NCBI GenBank assembly: GCA_031308135.1
Contig: JAHLJT010009419.1
Span: 36,387,221 to 36,451,220 of the forward strand
Reading direction: 5' to 3'
Length of the DNA stretch: 64,000 bases
From: Acheta domesticus
Lineage: Eukaryota; Arthropoda; Insecta; Orthoptera; Gryllidae
Position 1 is the first letter of the stretch. Each line of letters opens with the position of its first letter. This document shows positions 31,111 through 40,880 of the stretch, in pieces. A model generated the notes under the pieces. That model saw only the letters and a program-made list of their open reading frames with translations. It did no database searches and was not told the DNA's origin. The position numbers and the translations under genes are program-made.

Positions 31111-31695
31111 TGGAATGTGAAGAATATAAAGCCATCTTCTATGTTTAAATAAAGTTCTGTTGGTATTTTAGAGGACGTTTATTTTTCACTTTATTAGCAT
31201 ATATAGCATATTTTCCCGTTTCGTAATAGATCTAATTCTGACCAAACTGTGGGTGATGGAAAGAAATAAAGTTCAAATACGGAATCAGCAACCAAAAAAA
31301 CTATATAAACCAGCTATTAAAATTTAAAAAGATTTTTGAAACCCGTTTTTTGTTGGCCTGTGTTATCAATATGCTTCTTCAGTTCCATTTGAAATGTTCA
31401 ATCCCAACTCAAACCCTACTACAAATGTTTTTATGTGACCTTGTTTTTCCTCCACGTGGATCATATGTTGATAGATGCACACTCGTGAGCCTCTTTTTTT
31501 TTCTACGCACTTTTCCGCATTCGCATTTTACCACTTCATGGTCACTTTATCATTAAGTCACTGCTCACTACTCGCCCCTCATTACCGCCTCTTCGACCCA
31601 TCACTTCCACCAGTTTTCGAACAGAAGACCAGCTTTCCCCTTCCAGATCGTAACTTCGGCACGGCGTAGGACCTCTCCGATTCCACTCCCTCCCT

Positions 31696-31699
<4 letters not shown>
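31111..31699. other. unique sequence grading into pyrimidine-rich DNA
   Basis: From about 31480 the plus strand becomes CT-rich and leads into the TC microsatellite. Frames here are compositional. Confidence 0.5.

Positions 31700-31763
<64 letters not shown>
31700..31763. repeat. (TC)n microsatellite, about 32 units
   Basis: Uninterrupted TC dinucleotides flanked by pyrimidine-rich sequence on both sides. Confidence 0.97.
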
Positions 31764-31766
<3 letters not shown>

Positions 31767-32355
31767 GCCATCGCAAATCCGTCAAGCTCTCCGTCGACTC
31801 TATCGCACTTCCTTCATCGGCGCTCCCACCCCTGTCGCCTCCGTCACTGCGGCGCCTTTGGGCTCCCGATTAATTACGTCACAATTAGGGGGCGGCGTTC
31901 ATTACTCGGCAGAGCACGTTGCCTCCCCACCCCGTCTCCTCGCCTGCTCCCGCGTCAGTCCCCCGTCCCCCATTGCCAACCACCTCCCTTTCGATCTCTC
32001 GCGATCCACGCTCGCGACCGCTGATCCCTCAATCGCGCTCGCCGGCAAATCGAATCTCCGACCCGAGTGAATTGCGCCCGAACGATTATTTTTGAATATT
32101 GTTTAGGCCTTTATCACAAACTTAATCGTCGTTTGGCCCATGAAGGTGTCAGTCACGTTTGAAACCGTCACGGGTAGAAGAAATTCATCGACTTTTGGAT
32201 ACTTTTAAAAGTTACTGAAAAATATTCTGTTCCTTTTGTAACTGAAATACAATACTATAAACTAAATAAAACATGGTACAATTCACGTTACGTTATTTAC
32301 GTATTAAAACTAGTAATTGTAAGGAATTTCTGCATTCTATACCATGGAATCGTGG
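31764..32355. other. CpG-rich pocket, then AT-rich DNA
   Basis: About 31780-32070 is C- and CpG-rich (GGCGCTCCCACCCCTGTCGC and similar) with a 70-codon plus-strand frame lacking any recognised domain. After 32090 the sequence turns AT-rich. Confidence 0.45.
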
Positions 32356-32460
32356 ATTGTAACGTTTTGAAAAAAGACCCCAAACAGGGTCTAAACGTTA
32401 AGATATGTATAACAATTAATAAATTGTTATAAAATTACCATGTCTGTTTTATTAAGGTCA
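32356..32460 (+). mobile_element. Family E repeat tail with two hairpins, copy 1
   Basis: TAACGTTT (32360) pairs with AAACGTTA (32393), enclosing AGACCC paired with GGGTCT. This is followed directly by TATAACAATT (32408-32417) paired with AATTGTTATA (32422-32431). The same two-hairpin order (GAAAAAGACCCCAAACAGGG, then ATAACAATAAATAAATTG) is found inverted at 53.45-53.52 kb. Conserved tandem hairpins near an element end resemble 3' ends of retroelements (LINE or Penelope-like), but the class is not established. Confidence 0.6.
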
Positions 32461-33240
32461 TTAAACTATTATAAATAATATGTATAAATCATTCTTAGAA
32501 GTATGGTGATTTTGAACCATTTTAACCTAAAAGTGAGTTACATATGTGATAGATGCCTGGAAATTATTTTCAAAAAATACATAACCATGTATTATCATCA
32601 CTATTATAAAAGTCCTAGACGTTTCTGATGTTTTACGAAAAAAGGTGTTAAAAATTTGAACAAATGCAATATTAGTAAATAATATCGTAAAATAAAAAGA
32701 AAACGTATGTTTGGAACGAATGTATAGGAACGGTTCTTAGGTATCAATACGTGGACATATCGGAAGACCGGTGTTTGAAATTATGTCTCATCAGCGCCAC
32801 CTTCTACTTCTAATCGCAAAATAGTTTCCTCGAGTTCTCCCCGACCTGCACGTCGTTGGAGGGCTTTTGGATTGATGCGGAATTGCAACCAGTAGCGGCA
32901 TCCTCCGTCAGTTGATGCCCGACTCTCGGTTCGCGCACCGGTTCATTTGACGGGCGTTAGCCGGATCAACGTGAAGAGCCGCGCGCTTTGCCGTGACTGC
33001 AACTCCAAAATTGAGTTTGCCGCGCATGCGTGCTGGCAACCCTCGCACCGTGTGCAAACATGGATTGTGTGTCATAACAGCGGGAGAGCACAGACAGGGC
33101 GTTGCGAATGAGAGATCTGCCGGCCGCTTGACTGCGGTCAGCGCCTGGGTCGCTTACCTGTGTTATGCAGCGTATTTGCATAATGATAATTACCCGGTGT
33201 CTCTATTTTCGAGCTTTACTACTGCGCAGTAGCAAGGTTC
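32461..33240. other. AT-rich DNA followed by a CpG-rich pocket
   Basis: About 32770-33235 is CpG-rich (GAGCCGCGCGCTTTGCCG, TTGCCGCGCATGCGTGC) and ends with an ATTTGCAT octamer at about 33174. Small frames on both strands lack domains. Confidence 0.4.
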
Positions 33241-33890
33241 TTAACCCTCCGGCGGGTGCGTCTCATCATTTCCCTCCAGCAGGCGTGTGCGGCACTCCGT
33301 ACCGCATTTATCATGTTCGATTTTCGCTTCAATAGTTATTATTTTTGTGAGGGAATGTGAAGGAAATATTCTTTATTTATATTTAGATACATTTTATTTC
33401 ATAACAACCTACTAAATACTACACGAAATAGCACTATTAATAAGAATCTGATCCATTACTCGTCCCTCCGTGTCTTGGTACATGTTACATGTCGGGGAAT
33501 GAATATGGTACAAACGTGCCTTCTAACGTTTCTTCGGAAACAACGCATTTAAATTTGAATTAGTAGTTAGTACTCTAAAATCTGTCACAAAGCTCAATAA
33601 CAAAACAGAAGTAAGAATTCTAATGGGTAAAATATACAAATATTATAAATTCTTTGACAAAGCACGTGCGGTACGGAGTGCCGCAACCGTTGCAGAGTTC
33701 CAATTACTAATGAATAACGATCGATCGGCAGTATCTAAAATCGTGATTTGAGTGTCATCCGGTTGAAAATATAATGAAGGAATAAAGAATAACTATGAGC
33801 TCAATAGTGCGACACCAATTATTTTCACGAAATCAACAAAAATGTACGAGTGCGGCACTTAGTGCCGCTACCCGCCCGCCGGAGGGTTAA
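33241..33890. mobile_element. piggyBac-type MITE with TTAA target duplication
   Basis: TTAA (33241-33244) and TTAA (33887-33890) flank perfect 12-bp terminal inverted repeats: CCCTCCGGCGGG at 33245-33256 and CCCGCCGGAGGG at 33875-33886. Inside, TGCGGCACTCCGTACCGCA (33288-33306) is present as an exact inverted copy at 33667-33685. A related palindrome, GCGGCACTTAGTGCCGC, lies at 33852-33868 next to the right end. No coding sequence is present. TTAA duplication plus CCC-starting terminal repeats is diagnostic of the piggyBac superfamily. Intact ends suggest a relatively young insertion. Confidence 0.88.
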
Positions 33891-34774
33891 GGCTTTCTCT
33901 CCTGCGCATGCCGAATATGATGAAATGGGTAAAGATCTGACGAACTTCTCCACCGCGCCTCAATCTTGATTGGTAGAAATCTCGGTGGCGGTAGAATAAA
34001 AGAGACGCGCAGTCCGTGATCCGTTTTATAGGTTGCTGTTTTGACAATCGTCGTGAAGTGATTATGGCAATTAATGACCATAGAAATCTGCCTACGAATT
34101 TGATTCCGGTAGGCGCCACCAACACTTCGACATTGAACAAATCAATTAAATTACTGACTCCTTGTCGGGAACGAACATTCTACCTACCAATCACCGGTTC
34201 GCTGGAGTCGTAAGACGTTGCCTTCATGCTAACCGCTTTCGGTGTTGTTGATAAACAATATGTGCGAATAGTTATTAAACCCTTTTTTTTGCAGCATGTA
34301 TTGAAATTTAGATTCACCAAACGAATGTGCATGAAGAGGATGTGCTTAATTCAAACGATGTGTTCCATTGAATTCTCCTAAGAATTCCCATACCAAAATA
34401 CAGAATAATAATTGACAGATGAAAATTAACAATAGTAAATAAACTCTTAATTCATTTAGTTGTCAGCTCTTGATTTCCTTGAGTGAGAAAGGGCAGCAAA
34501 ATACGATGGTCGTGCAACGTCAAAACGTAGGTCACCCGGCTGGCAGACATGCTTTGCGGGTTGCATGCAGAACATTGTAACCTCAAAATACTCATATATT
34601 GTTGAGGCCCGGACAAATTATGACATTAAGATTTACATGAGAAATGTTATGAGTTCATAAATAATATTAATTCACCTTCGAGGATTCGTAAACCTAAGAT
34701 TACACGATAACGGCATTTACGTTATATCTAAATTATTATAGAGCAAGAATCACACACGTACATCCTCCCTCTTA
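33891..34774. other. unique sequence
   Basis: Overlapping frames at 33868-34213 on both strands have no recognised domain. An acceptor-like CCTTTTTTTTGCAG occurs at about 34282-34295 without a supported exon after it. Confidence 0.45.
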
Positions 34775-34842
34775 CTCTCTCATTCTCTCTCCTCTTACTT
34801 TCTCTCTTCCTCACACACACACATGCGCACTCTCTCTCTCTA

Positions 34843-34873
<31 letters not shown>

Positions 34874-34892
34874 TACACACACACACACACCA
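34775..34892. repeat. compound (CT)n(CA)n microsatellite
   Basis: Imperfect CTCTCT tracts alternate with CACACA tracts and end in a long CA run (34850-34890). Confidence 0.95.
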
Positions 34893-35524
34893 ATAAATTA
34901 GGTTGATAGAGCATTAGGTCTGATGAAAGCCGCAATATAATGAAATACTGGTAACCCTGCCTAGGTAGCTGTGTTTCAACAAAATTTAATACGGGATAAT
35001 GCGGTTACTGTTACTTCATATACATTACTTTGTAAACATTTGCTTGAAATGAAGGACAAAATAACTAAAATTGTTGATTTTGCACTAGAATCTAAGACAT
35101 GAACAATAAATATTGTTCACTCTCTCCCCCACTCTCTCACCCAATATATTCTCTCACTCGCAAGTAATGTTACTGATATAATCCATAAATAGGTACTTCC
35201 CGTTTTGTGACACAGTGCTCGTGTCACGTATTTTCTGCATAACTTCACAAATTAATTTTTAAATGACATTGAATAAAATAACAGTAAATTGTATAATCTT
35301 GGGTTATTCATAAACTTATGAACGTCTTTATTTTAATGCATGTTCCAATAACTTGATTTATTGCATAAAACGTAACGTACCTTATTGGCATGTTTCTGGA
35401 TTCAGCGAAGCATCGCTGTGTAGGCCAGTTAGAAAGGTTGGTACATGTCGTCCTTTTTGAAACCAAAAATATTAATATAATTGGTAATGAAAAGTTTCTC
35501 ATCACCTTTTTTTCGTGAAATCGA
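34893..35524. other. AT-rich unique sequence
   Basis: Contains a short CTCTC-rich stretch (about 35118-35160). No gene seen. Confidence 0.5.
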
Positions 35525-35852
35525 AATCGGAACGCCACCACAACCAGGCTCAGTTCTAAGCTTACAATTAATCTCCCAGCATGTGTGGTAATGTACTGTA
35601 CGTAAATGTAAGTGTGTATAAGTAAGAGGAGAGGAAGGAAAGATCGCGCGCGGTCTGTGGCCCTTTTGTTAAGGTACTGTTCTGGCTTGGATCGACGAAA
35701 CCACGGAAAGCTCCCAATCATTGCAGCCGGCCGTTAGAATTCTCTTACAATAAGCGGCTAAATTCCACCCAGCTACATAGCTAGTGTCAAAAATCCGCCA
35801 CCGTCGGGACTAGAATTGCAAGACCTCCTGGTCAACTATGCTAGAGAAAATG
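35525..35852 (-). mobile_element. Family C SINE, copy 3
   Basis: On the minus strand: GACCAGGAGGTCTTGCAATT, CTAGTCCCGACGGTGGCGGA, CACTAGCTATGTAGCTGGGT, GAATTCTAACGGCCGGCTGC, CGTGGTTTCGTCGATCC, CAGAACAGTACC, GCGCGCGATCTTTCCTTCC, TTACTTATACACACTTACA and TTACCACACATGCTGGGAGA. The tRNA-like head is present but its B-box is mutated (GCAATTCTAGTCC). The 3' portion is lost or too diverged. Confidence 0.75.
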
Positions 35853-37880
35853 TTCACTGAGACCCCGCGACTAATAAAGGGAGATCGAGCACATCAAAAA
35901 CCGAGTAAGTGTAAACCTACGCGTTGGCATTGTCGGAAGCTCCTATCCTCCTCGCTTGTTGCAGCGGCGCGCGGCTGCCAAGGCGCCGCCCGTCGATATT
36001 GGCGCTGGCCAATCCAACGGGGTCCGCCGACTCAATTAACTCCTCACCCTGCCCCTCCACACCCCATCACCGGCACCAGCTGCGCCTCTGTGTCACAGGA
36101 GGATGTACTAGCCTGCTGTACACGCTTCGCAACCCAAGGGGACCTACAAAGAGAAGGGACTGAAAATGAGTCCTTGATGCACTCCGATGATTGAGCAAAA
36201 TTTCACTCTTTTTTTGTACAGAAAATAAATAATGAATAGTCTCTCCTGAATTTAAATTCATGGCATTTGTCATCAAGCTTATAAATATAACTATTGGCTC
36301 TAACTCATGGAGTTGCAAAACTACTCGTAGCTTAATTTAACCTAAAATTTTGCCTTTCATGATGACTTTGTTGAAAGTGTTTCTTGTAATATTAATTTGT
36401 TCTCGAATACAAACTGTAAATTATACAAATTTTTCGAATTATCATCACCAAATACTGGCAAACAAAGTACTTTCACGAAAATAAATGAATCATTTCATTA
36501 CATAATACAAGAAATGAAATTTAAATAAAGTTTACATATTAATTACATGACTGTACTTATTGGATCTTTGAGAACTTAAGAGTTACGCCGTTAATTGTCT
36601 CAAAATAATCACATCTAGAGACAAGTTAGAGAAAATATGGCGTTTTCAAATAAAAGTAAAGCTAACATATTTTCTTGTGAATTTTTTGTTTAAAAAGCTT
36701 TTCGTTTAAATATTTTTGGTTTTAATCGTTTTTTAAAATTTTATTGAGTAATTCTGCACAAATAATTCAAAATTGTCTGTTTTTACTGTACTTTCAAAGA
36801 ATTATTAACTGCGAAGCAGTGATTACTTTTGGCAAATGTTAATACGCTCAGTTTTCTCTGTTGCTTTTGCATAATATTTTCCTTGTCGCTGTTGCATAAT
36901 ATTTTCCTCGTCGCTGTTGCATAAGTTTTGGCGCGCTTGGACTCGCCAATCATCGTATCTCGGCTTCCCTGCCCGAACCGATCCCACCCCAGCTCATCCT
37001 CACCGAATAATTAGCTGACGACATGGTAACTGTCGGGTCCATGCTGATGACCTTATAAAATATTGAATTTCGTTCGCCACTGCATACTCACTTATTGATC
37101 ATTACGAAACATTACAACGAATCAGTAATGCAGAACACTTAATTTATGATGCATTTTTGGCTTTAACGAGCAAATACTAATTTAAAAAAATAATTGTCAT
37201 CAAAAGTAAGTTTTAATAAAATATAAGTTTTAATGAAACTATAATTAAAACAGCCTTTTCTAGATAAAGGGATCAAAATTCATTATGCTATTTGTGGCAA
37301 AGGCTGATGGCTATTTACATCGCCCACGTATTTCAAATTAACTGCCCGAAAGGGCGGACGGGCCTGATGACCTTAGAGACAAGTTTAACTCGATTCATGT
37401 CGGAGAAAGGTCAAGGCGCGGAAGGCTGTGTCTAGCTGTGTCCCCTTCTGTCCCCGGGGTCACGCGTGCGACGTAGGCGTCGGTAGGAGGGACAGGGGTG
37501 AGGGGCGAGGCGGCGCGCACGAGGTCACGTGTGGCGTCTCGCGCGACCCCTGGTGGCGCTCGGCGGCGGCTCGCCACTTGGCTCCGCTCCGTTCCGGTTC
37601 CACCGGCCGATAAACAAGAGCGCTCGTTTACCGGCGCTCGCCCGCTTCACCCCGTCCTTCCGTTGCCCTGCGCTCAGCTCATGCTGTACCCCGCCTTGCC
37701 ATTCGCCGGCCCCCTTTGTCGCTCCGTACACAAACTCTTTGCCTCGCTACGCTCTAACACTTTACTTTCAGTAACGCTAATCCCCGTGCCGCTAATGTGC
37801 TTACCGCTACTCTACTTCCCGCTACTGAAGTCGGACATTCAGTTGCGATCGTTATCAGCTCAGCACATTTACTGATGTTA
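35853..37880. other. unique DNA with a CpG-rich block
   Basis: About 35930-36170 and 37395-37690 are GC- and CpG-rich; the second contains long frames on both strands (Ala/Arg/Pro-rich) without known domains. Strings resembling the SINE 3' end (GATGACCTTA at about 37047 and 37371) occur but are too short to call. A 25-bp tandem repeat is listed separately. Confidence 0.45.
36867..36924. repeat. 25-bp tandem repeat, about 2.3 copies
   Basis: TTGCATAATATTTTCC followed by TTGTCGCTG or TCGTCGCTG is repeated twice and then begins a third time. Confidence 0.9.
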
Positions 37881-37882
37881 CT

Positions 37883-39110
37883 AGAATGCCTCTGACCGGG
37901 AGGTCCTAGGTTCGAGTTCAGTCGGTGGCAGGATTTTCGACCCTAGCTTGTCAGTTAGGTCGAATTCAGTCGTTGTCTTGAGGAGAATTCTTCCCGCCTG
38001 CTGCTCTGATCGGTAGTTTTACGTGGTTTCTTCGATCAACACTAGGTGAATGTCGGAGCAGTACGCTAACAAACGGGCCTCGGACGCGATTTTTCCTTCC
38101 TCTTCCTCTTCCTCTTCCTTGCCCTTTCCTCAACCCTTACTTATACACGCACACTCACATGCAGTAAACTACCACAAATGCCGGGGGACAGCTTAGAAGT
38201 TGCCCAGACTGGGGCGGTGCCCCGCTAGTAGGAAAAACCTGGTTTGAGAAAACCCGGCTAGCGATATGATAGGTCGGCGCCGATTCTCGCCATCCAGCGA
38301 GGAAAGATCACCACCGACCGACCGACCGACCGACCGACCGACAGACCGACAGACCGACAGACCGACAGACCGACAGACCAGACCGACCGACCGACCGACA
38401 GACAGACCGACAGACAGACCGACAGACAGACCGACAGACAGACCGACAGACAGACCGACAGACAGACCGACAGACAGACCGACAGACAGACCGACAGACA
38501 GACCGACAGACAGACCGACAGACAGACCGACAGACAGACCGACAGACAGACCGACAGACAGACCGACAGACAGACCGACAGACAGACCGACAGACAGACC
38601 GACAGACAGACCGACAGACAGACCGACAGACAGACCGACAGACAGACCGACAGACAGACCGACAGACAGACCGACAGACAGACCGACAGACAGACCGACA
38701 GACAGACCGACAGACAGACCGACAGACAGACCGACAGACAGACCGACAGACAGACCGACAGACAGACCGACAGACAGACCGACAGACAGACCGACAGACA
38801 GACCGACAGACAGACCGACAGACAGACAGACCGACAGACAGACCGACAGACAGACCGACAGGCAGACCGACAGGCAGACCGACAGGCAGACCGACAGGCA
38901 GACCGACAGGCAGACCGACAGGCAGACCGACAGGCAGACCGACAGACCGACAGACCGACAGACCGACAGACCGACAGACAGACAGACAGACCGACAGACA
39001 GACAGACAGACAGACCGACAGACAGACCGACAGACCGACAGAGGGAAAACATCCACTACACTTATGGGACTAATGACTGCCGTTGATGCTCCCGAAATCT
39101 CAATCAATCA
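37883..39110 (+). mobile_element. tRNA-derived SINE (Family C), copy 4, internally expanded
   Basis: The best-preserved head: TGACCGGGAGGTCCTAGGTT then CGAGTTCAGTCGGTGGCAGG, with a pol III B-box-like GGTTCGAGTTC at about 37912. It continues through TCGAATTCAGTCG, TAGTTTTACGTGGTTTCTTC, GTGAATGTCGGAGCAGTAC, GCGATTTTTCCTTCCTC, ACTACCACAAATGCCGGG, GGTCGGCGCCGATTCTCGCC and CCAGCGAGGAAAGATCACC. It is then interrupted by a 0.7-kb tandem array and resumes with ACATCCACTACACTTATGGG, ACTAATGAC. The bases joining these two parts in copy 1 are only about 20 long, so the array grew inside the element. Confidence 0.85.
38312..39045. repeat. ACCG/ACAG 4-, 8- and 12-bp nested minisatellite
   Basis: A zoned array built from GACC and GACA tetramers: pure GACC repeats at the left edge, then 8-mers (GACCGACA), then a long homogeneous block of 12-mers (GACCGACAGACA, about 38396-38850). 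A block of variant 12-mers with GGCA (GACCGACAGGCA, about 38850-38940) follows, then 8-mers and mixed tetramers to the end. All periods except 4 and 8 are multiples of three and there are no stops, so long Pro-Thr-Asp-Arg or Ser-Val-Cys-Leu repeat frames appear on the two strands. They are artefacts. Confidence 0.97.
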
Positions 39111-39180
39111 AATTCTCGGCGACGAAACTACGTTCGAGAATGCTAGTTCTGGGACAAAGAATTCCGATTCTAAGCCTATA

Positions 39181-39385
39181 ATCCCATCCATGTCGGCGGA
39201 CGAAAAAGCAAAGATGGATAATGAATGCTAGGTGTGTCACATGCGATATTGATCAAGCTTTTTTAAATACCTTGAACGCCCTTGAAATCCCATCCATGTC
39301 GGCGGACGAAAAAGCAAAGATGGATAATGAATGCTAGGTGTGTCACATGCGATATTGATCAAGCTTTTTTAAATACCTTGAACGC
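39181..39385. repeat. exact tandem duplication, period 106 bp
   Basis: The segment starting ATCCCATCCATGTCGGCGG at 39181 recurs unchanged at 39287 and runs to CTTGAACGC at about 39385; I saw no mismatch over about 99 bp. The second copy lacks the last seven or so bases of the period (CCTTGAA). Confidence 0.95.
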
Positions 39386-40380
39386 ATTATTTATTCCGCA
39401 TTGTTAGTTGGGAGAGGTAACTGAATTATGTGTACAAAATAGTATGGAATCCTCTTCTTCAAAGAAACGTTAATAAAAATTCGATCGACAAGGCATGTTG
39501 CAGTCCTATTTTATAATATTTACAATATATATTAAAAAAAGAACCCTACAAACTTAGTAACGTAGTAGAGAGAAAATTCTGTAAATACGCAGCAAAAAGT
39601 TGCAATATTTCGGCAGAACTCGCTTTTCTGCTTCCCTCCCAGTTCTACACCAAAAACCCTTACTTCTTCCTGCTCAGACCAGCTCTGTTCCGATCAGCAT
39701 TACTCTGTGCCTTCTTTTCCATTATTTTCCACCATATTTCACCGCTCGGTTCTACTTCTAATTCTCCATGCCAGGCCATGCTCGGCCCAGTCACTTAAAT
39801 CTTCTTTGTCATATGCCCCGCCAATAAATTTATGCGGTTTCAAATTGTGTAATTCTATTCCATTCTGACTCGGCCTGCTCAGACCCTAGTACCCTCAACC
39901 GCCCTGTCAGGCACCAGTTTGTTCTTGTTACATCATATTCCAGGTAGGATCCTGTCCCTTTGCCACCCATCATGTCCGTGCGTCCCCCAACCAGCTCCTT
40001 TTAGACTTGTTCCGTTCTAGCATTTTCGAATAAACTGATCTTGCCCTACACCGATCTCGTCGCACCCCGCTGCTCGTTCCGTTCCCCCGAGGTTCGCCAC
40101 CTTCCTGCTCATCCGTCGACTAAACATCGTTCTGTATTGTCCCGAACATCCGCAATTTCCGCCCCAGCCCGTCATTTCATGATCTCCGCTATTCCGCATA
40201 ATTCCGGCCTTCTCTTCTGCATCCCTTCCGCGCGTGTGTCGGCGGGACACGTCACTAGCAGAGTCCGGGTGCGTCTGGGGGCGTTGAAGTTTGCCGGATG
40301 CGACTGCTGGGGTTGGGAGGGGCAGAGAGTGGCGTGGCAGAAAGGAGTGGGGTAGATGCGGGGTAGGTCGGAGGGGAGCG
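39386..40380. other. unique sequence
   Basis: AT-rich to about 39600, then of balanced composition. Frames at 40041-40355 and on the opposite strand are compositional extensions of the GC array that follows. Confidence 0.45.
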
Positions 40381-40880
40381 GGGTTCAGCGGAGGGGGGCA
40401 GAGCAGGGCTGAGAAGAGCGGAGAGGGGCAGAGCGGGGCGGGGCAGAGCGGGGCGGGGCAGAGCGGGGCGGGGCAGAGCGGGGCGGGGCAGAGCGGGGCG
40501 GGGCAGAGCGGGGCGGGGCAGAGCGGGGCGGGGCAGAGCGGGGCGGGGCAGAGCGGGGCGGGGCAGAGCGGGGCGGGGCAGAGCGGGGCGGGGCAGAGCG
40601 GGGCGGGGCGGGGCAGAGCGGGGCAGGGCGGGGCAGAGCGGGACAGAGCGGGGCGGGGCGAGGAAGAGAGGGGCGGGGCAGAGAGGGGCAAGGCAGAGCG
40701 GGGCGGGGCAGAGCGAGGCGGGGAAGAGCGGGGCGGGAAAGAGCGGGGCGGGGAAGAGCGGGGCGGGGAAGAGCGGAGAGGGGAAGAGCGGGGAGGGGCA
40801 GAGCGAGGCAGGGAGAGGCAGAGCGGGGCGGGGAGGGGCAGAGCGGGGCGGTGCGGGGCAGAGCGGGCGGGGAAAGAGCG
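40381..40880. repeat. 15-bp GC-box-like minisatellite
   Basis: The unit GAGCGGGGCGGGGCA is repeated perfectly about 11-12 times (about 40428-40605), with some 18 diverged or length-variant units on either side. Each unit contains GGGGCGGGGC, which matches the Sp1/KLF GC-box consensus. The 15-bp period keeps frames open in both directions (Gly-Ala-Gly-Gln-Ser and Pro-Leu-Cys-Pro-Ala repeats), which are not evidence for a protein. Confidence 0.95.

Noticed and set aside
37040..37395. GATGACCTTA strings as further Family C 3' ends
   Set aside because: Only about 10 bases match; no other SINE blocks are nearby.
37900..37925. True tRNA gene at the head of Family C copy 4
   Set aside because: The B-box-like string is embedded in a repeated element with five copies. 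No acceptor stem or anticodon arm is recognisable.
38312..39045. CRISPR-like regularly spaced repeats
   Set aside because: Units are contiguous with no unique spacers, and the window is eukaryotic. The same applies to the 62-, 22-, 21-, 15- and 14-bp arrays.
38193..39231. 264- to 321-codon Pro-Thr-Asp-Arg and Ser-Val-Cys-Leu repeat proteins
   Set aside because: Translation of the GACC/GACA minisatellite within a SINE; the flanking residues are SINE sequence.
39940..39962. Another acceptor/donor juxtaposition (ATATTCCAG|GTAGGA)
   Set aside because: Poor donor and weak pyrimidine tract; not distinguishable from chance.
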